DNA from: Kitasatospora atroaurantiaca
Lineage (GTDB): Bacteria; Actinomycetota; Actinomycetes; Streptomycetales; Streptomycetaceae
NCBI RefSeq assembly: GCF_007828955.1
Contig: NZ_VIVR01000001.1
Coordinates: 5,146,001 to 5,210,000 of the forward strand
Direction of reading: 5' to 3'
Length of the DNA stretch: 64,000 nt
Below, piece after piece: positions 63,140 to 64,000 of this stretch. A model generated the notes under the pieces. The model was not told where the DNA came from and made no database searches. It was given only the letters and a program-made list of their open reading frames with translations. The first letter of the stretch is position 1. Every line of letters starts with the position of its first letter. A program made the position numbers and the translations under genes.

Positions 63140-63646
63140 CTACAGTCCCGTAGGGATGGTGGCCTTGATGGCGTCGGTGAGCTCGCTGAGCGGGTCCGCG
63201 TAGTTGGGGTACGCGCCCTTGGGCACCGTCACCTCGACGTACGCCTTACGCAGCGTGGTGACGAAGCGGTACCCACCCGCGCCGTCCGAACTCATGCCCC
63301 ACTGAACGTCGTTGACCTCGGGCGCCCGCGAGAACGGGTCGTCGTCCAGGTAGCCGGGCCGGGCGATGCCGCAGCGCAGCACGGTACGGGGCGAGCTGCC
63401 CCAGGCCGCGGTGTACGGCGAGGCCGGTGACGGGTCCGTGCGGCGGTGTCCCAGGACGGCGTCGGGCAGCGCCTTGTCGAGCGCCTCGCAGTAGCCTGCC
63501 TCGGCCGCCTTCGGCTGCGGCGGGGCGACATCCCCGGGAACACTCCAGGCGCCGAGCAGCAGCGCCACGCCGCCCAGCAGGGCGACCGGCGGCGCGGCCC
63601 ACCGCACCGGGGCGGGCAGGGAACTCAGCTTGCGGAATGCGGACAC
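63140..63646 (-). CDS. DUF3515-domain membrane-anchored protein
   Basis: A 168-residue protein with one N-terminal membrane segment (WAAPPVALLGGVALLLGAWS) and an extracytoplasmic DUF3515 domain (YCEALDKALPDAVLGHRRTD ... VQWGMSS). Two cysteines at conserved positions (GYCEAL, LRCGIARPG) may form a disulfide. Function unknown; in Streptomyces it accompanies ddl and thiL. It follows the Lrp-like gene by 19 nt on the same strand. Confidence 0.88.
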   Translation of the reverse strand: MSAFRKLSSLPAPVRWAAPPVALLGGVALLLGAWSVPGDVAPPQPKAAEAGYCEALDKALPDAVLGHRRTDPSPASPYTAAWGSSPRTVLRCGIARPGYLDDDPFSRAPEVNDVQWGMSSDGAGGYRFVTTLRKAYVEVTVPKGAYPNYADPLSELTDAIKATIPTGL

Positions 63647-63665
63647 CCGCCGATGGTAACGGGCC

Positions 63666-63899
63666 TTACAGGTGCACCACCGGACAGGTCAGAGTCCGGG
63701 TGATGCCCTCGACCTGCTGGACCTGAGCCACGACCAGGCGGCCGAGATCGTCCACGGTCTCGGCCTCCGCGCGCACGATCACGTCGTACGGCCCGGTGAC
63801 GTCCTCGGCCTGCAGGACGCCTTCGATCTTCGCGATGGACTGGGCCACTGCCGTGGCCTTGCCCACCTCGGTCTGGATCAGGATGTATGCCTGTACCAC
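63666..63899 (-). CDS. Stand-alone Lrp/AsnC ligand-binding (RAM) domain protein
   Basis: A 77-residue protein that is only the effector/oligomerisation half of an Lrp/AsnC regulator (MVQAYILIQTEVGKATAVAQ ... GPYDVIVRAEAETVDDLGRL). It has no DNA-binding helix, so it probably assembles into a ring and binds amino acids. GTG start with GGAGGTCCCC upstream. First gene of a two-gene unit with the DUF3515 gene. The remaining 100 bases of the window hold its promoter region and nothing else supportable. Confidence 0.9.
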   Translation of the reverse strand: MVQAYILIQTEVGKATAVAQSIAKIEGVLQAEDVTGPYDVIVRAEAETVDDLGRLVVAQVQQVEGITRTLTCPVVHL

Positions 63900-64000
63900 G
63901 GGGACCTCCAGGCGGCTGGGTTCGGAGATCGCCGCCGGGACGGCCCATGGGGGAGTGGTGGGGGTGGGCTGACCGGCAGTCTGATCACCACGCTACCGCG

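Overview
The window is high-GC actinobacterial DNA with a Streptomycetaceae gene set (Streptomyces or Kitasatospora). It contains a nitrate-sensor-like conservon operon, a HupS-type HU with a lysine-rich tail, two c-di-GMP signalling proteins, GatCAB, a cofC-type F420 gene, and many GTG starts. The gene order ligA, GGDEF/EAL, gatCAB, LAL regulator, GGDEF/EAL, ilvBNC, serA, leuB, ilvE, cimA, conservon, gltX, tRNAs, ndgR, leuCD, hupS, gpsA, ddl matches the conserved chromosomal core I know from Streptomyces. This is core chromosome; the only clear mobile DNA is a dead relic at the left edge.

Left end (1-4350): a decayed replication-initiator gene of an integrative element (pSAM2/RepSA type), a TRIC-type membrane channel, an IclR regulator and a cysteine desulfurase. 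4.6-12.4 kb: mnmA, a LOG-family protein, an SDR, a methionine-synthase-like protein, ligA, and a membrane GGDEF-EAL protein in the position of rmdB. 12.6-16.2 kb: gatC, gatA, a small membrane protein and gatB. 16.3-23.3 kb: a 58-residue protein, a 1023-residue LAL/LuxR regulator, a repeat-rich gene-free stretch, and a PAS-GGDEF-EAL protein whose EAL half has lost its catalytic motifs.

23.3-43.5 kb holds branched-chain amino acid synthesis: an ilvB leader peptide with attenuator, ilvB, ilvN, ilvC, then serA, leuB, ilvE and cimA. A surface block lies between serA and leuB: a secreted subtilisin and a PIG-L / YfhO / GT2 / GtrA gene set on the minus strand. cimA has its own leader peptide containing Ile-Ile followed by a hairpin with a T-tract. 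This suggests isoleucine-responsive attenuation of the citramalate route. 43.5-48.7 kb is a four-gene conservon (cvnDCBA, minus strand). 49.2-52.7 kb: a small protein with an internal duplication behind a perfect TGTGA-N6-TCACA site, a fumarylacetoacetase-fold hydrolase, gltX, and the cluster tRNA-Gln, three tRNA-Glu, tRNA-Gln. 52.8-55.8 kb: ndgR diverging from leuCD. 55.9-64 kb: a small probably leaderless gene, hupS, a GntR regulator, small unknown genes, cofC, an acyltransferase, gpsA, ddl, a DUF3515 protein and a stand-alone Lrp ligand-binding domain.

Functional links: CimA, LeuCD, LeuB, IlvBN, IlvC and IlvE together cover most of isoleucine, leucine and valine synthesis (leuA and ilvD are not here). 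GltX, GatCAB, tRNA-Glu and tRNA-Gln together form the indirect Gln-tRNA route. A family of seven long inverted repeats sits just past the stop codons of plus-strand genes and probably acts as terminators.
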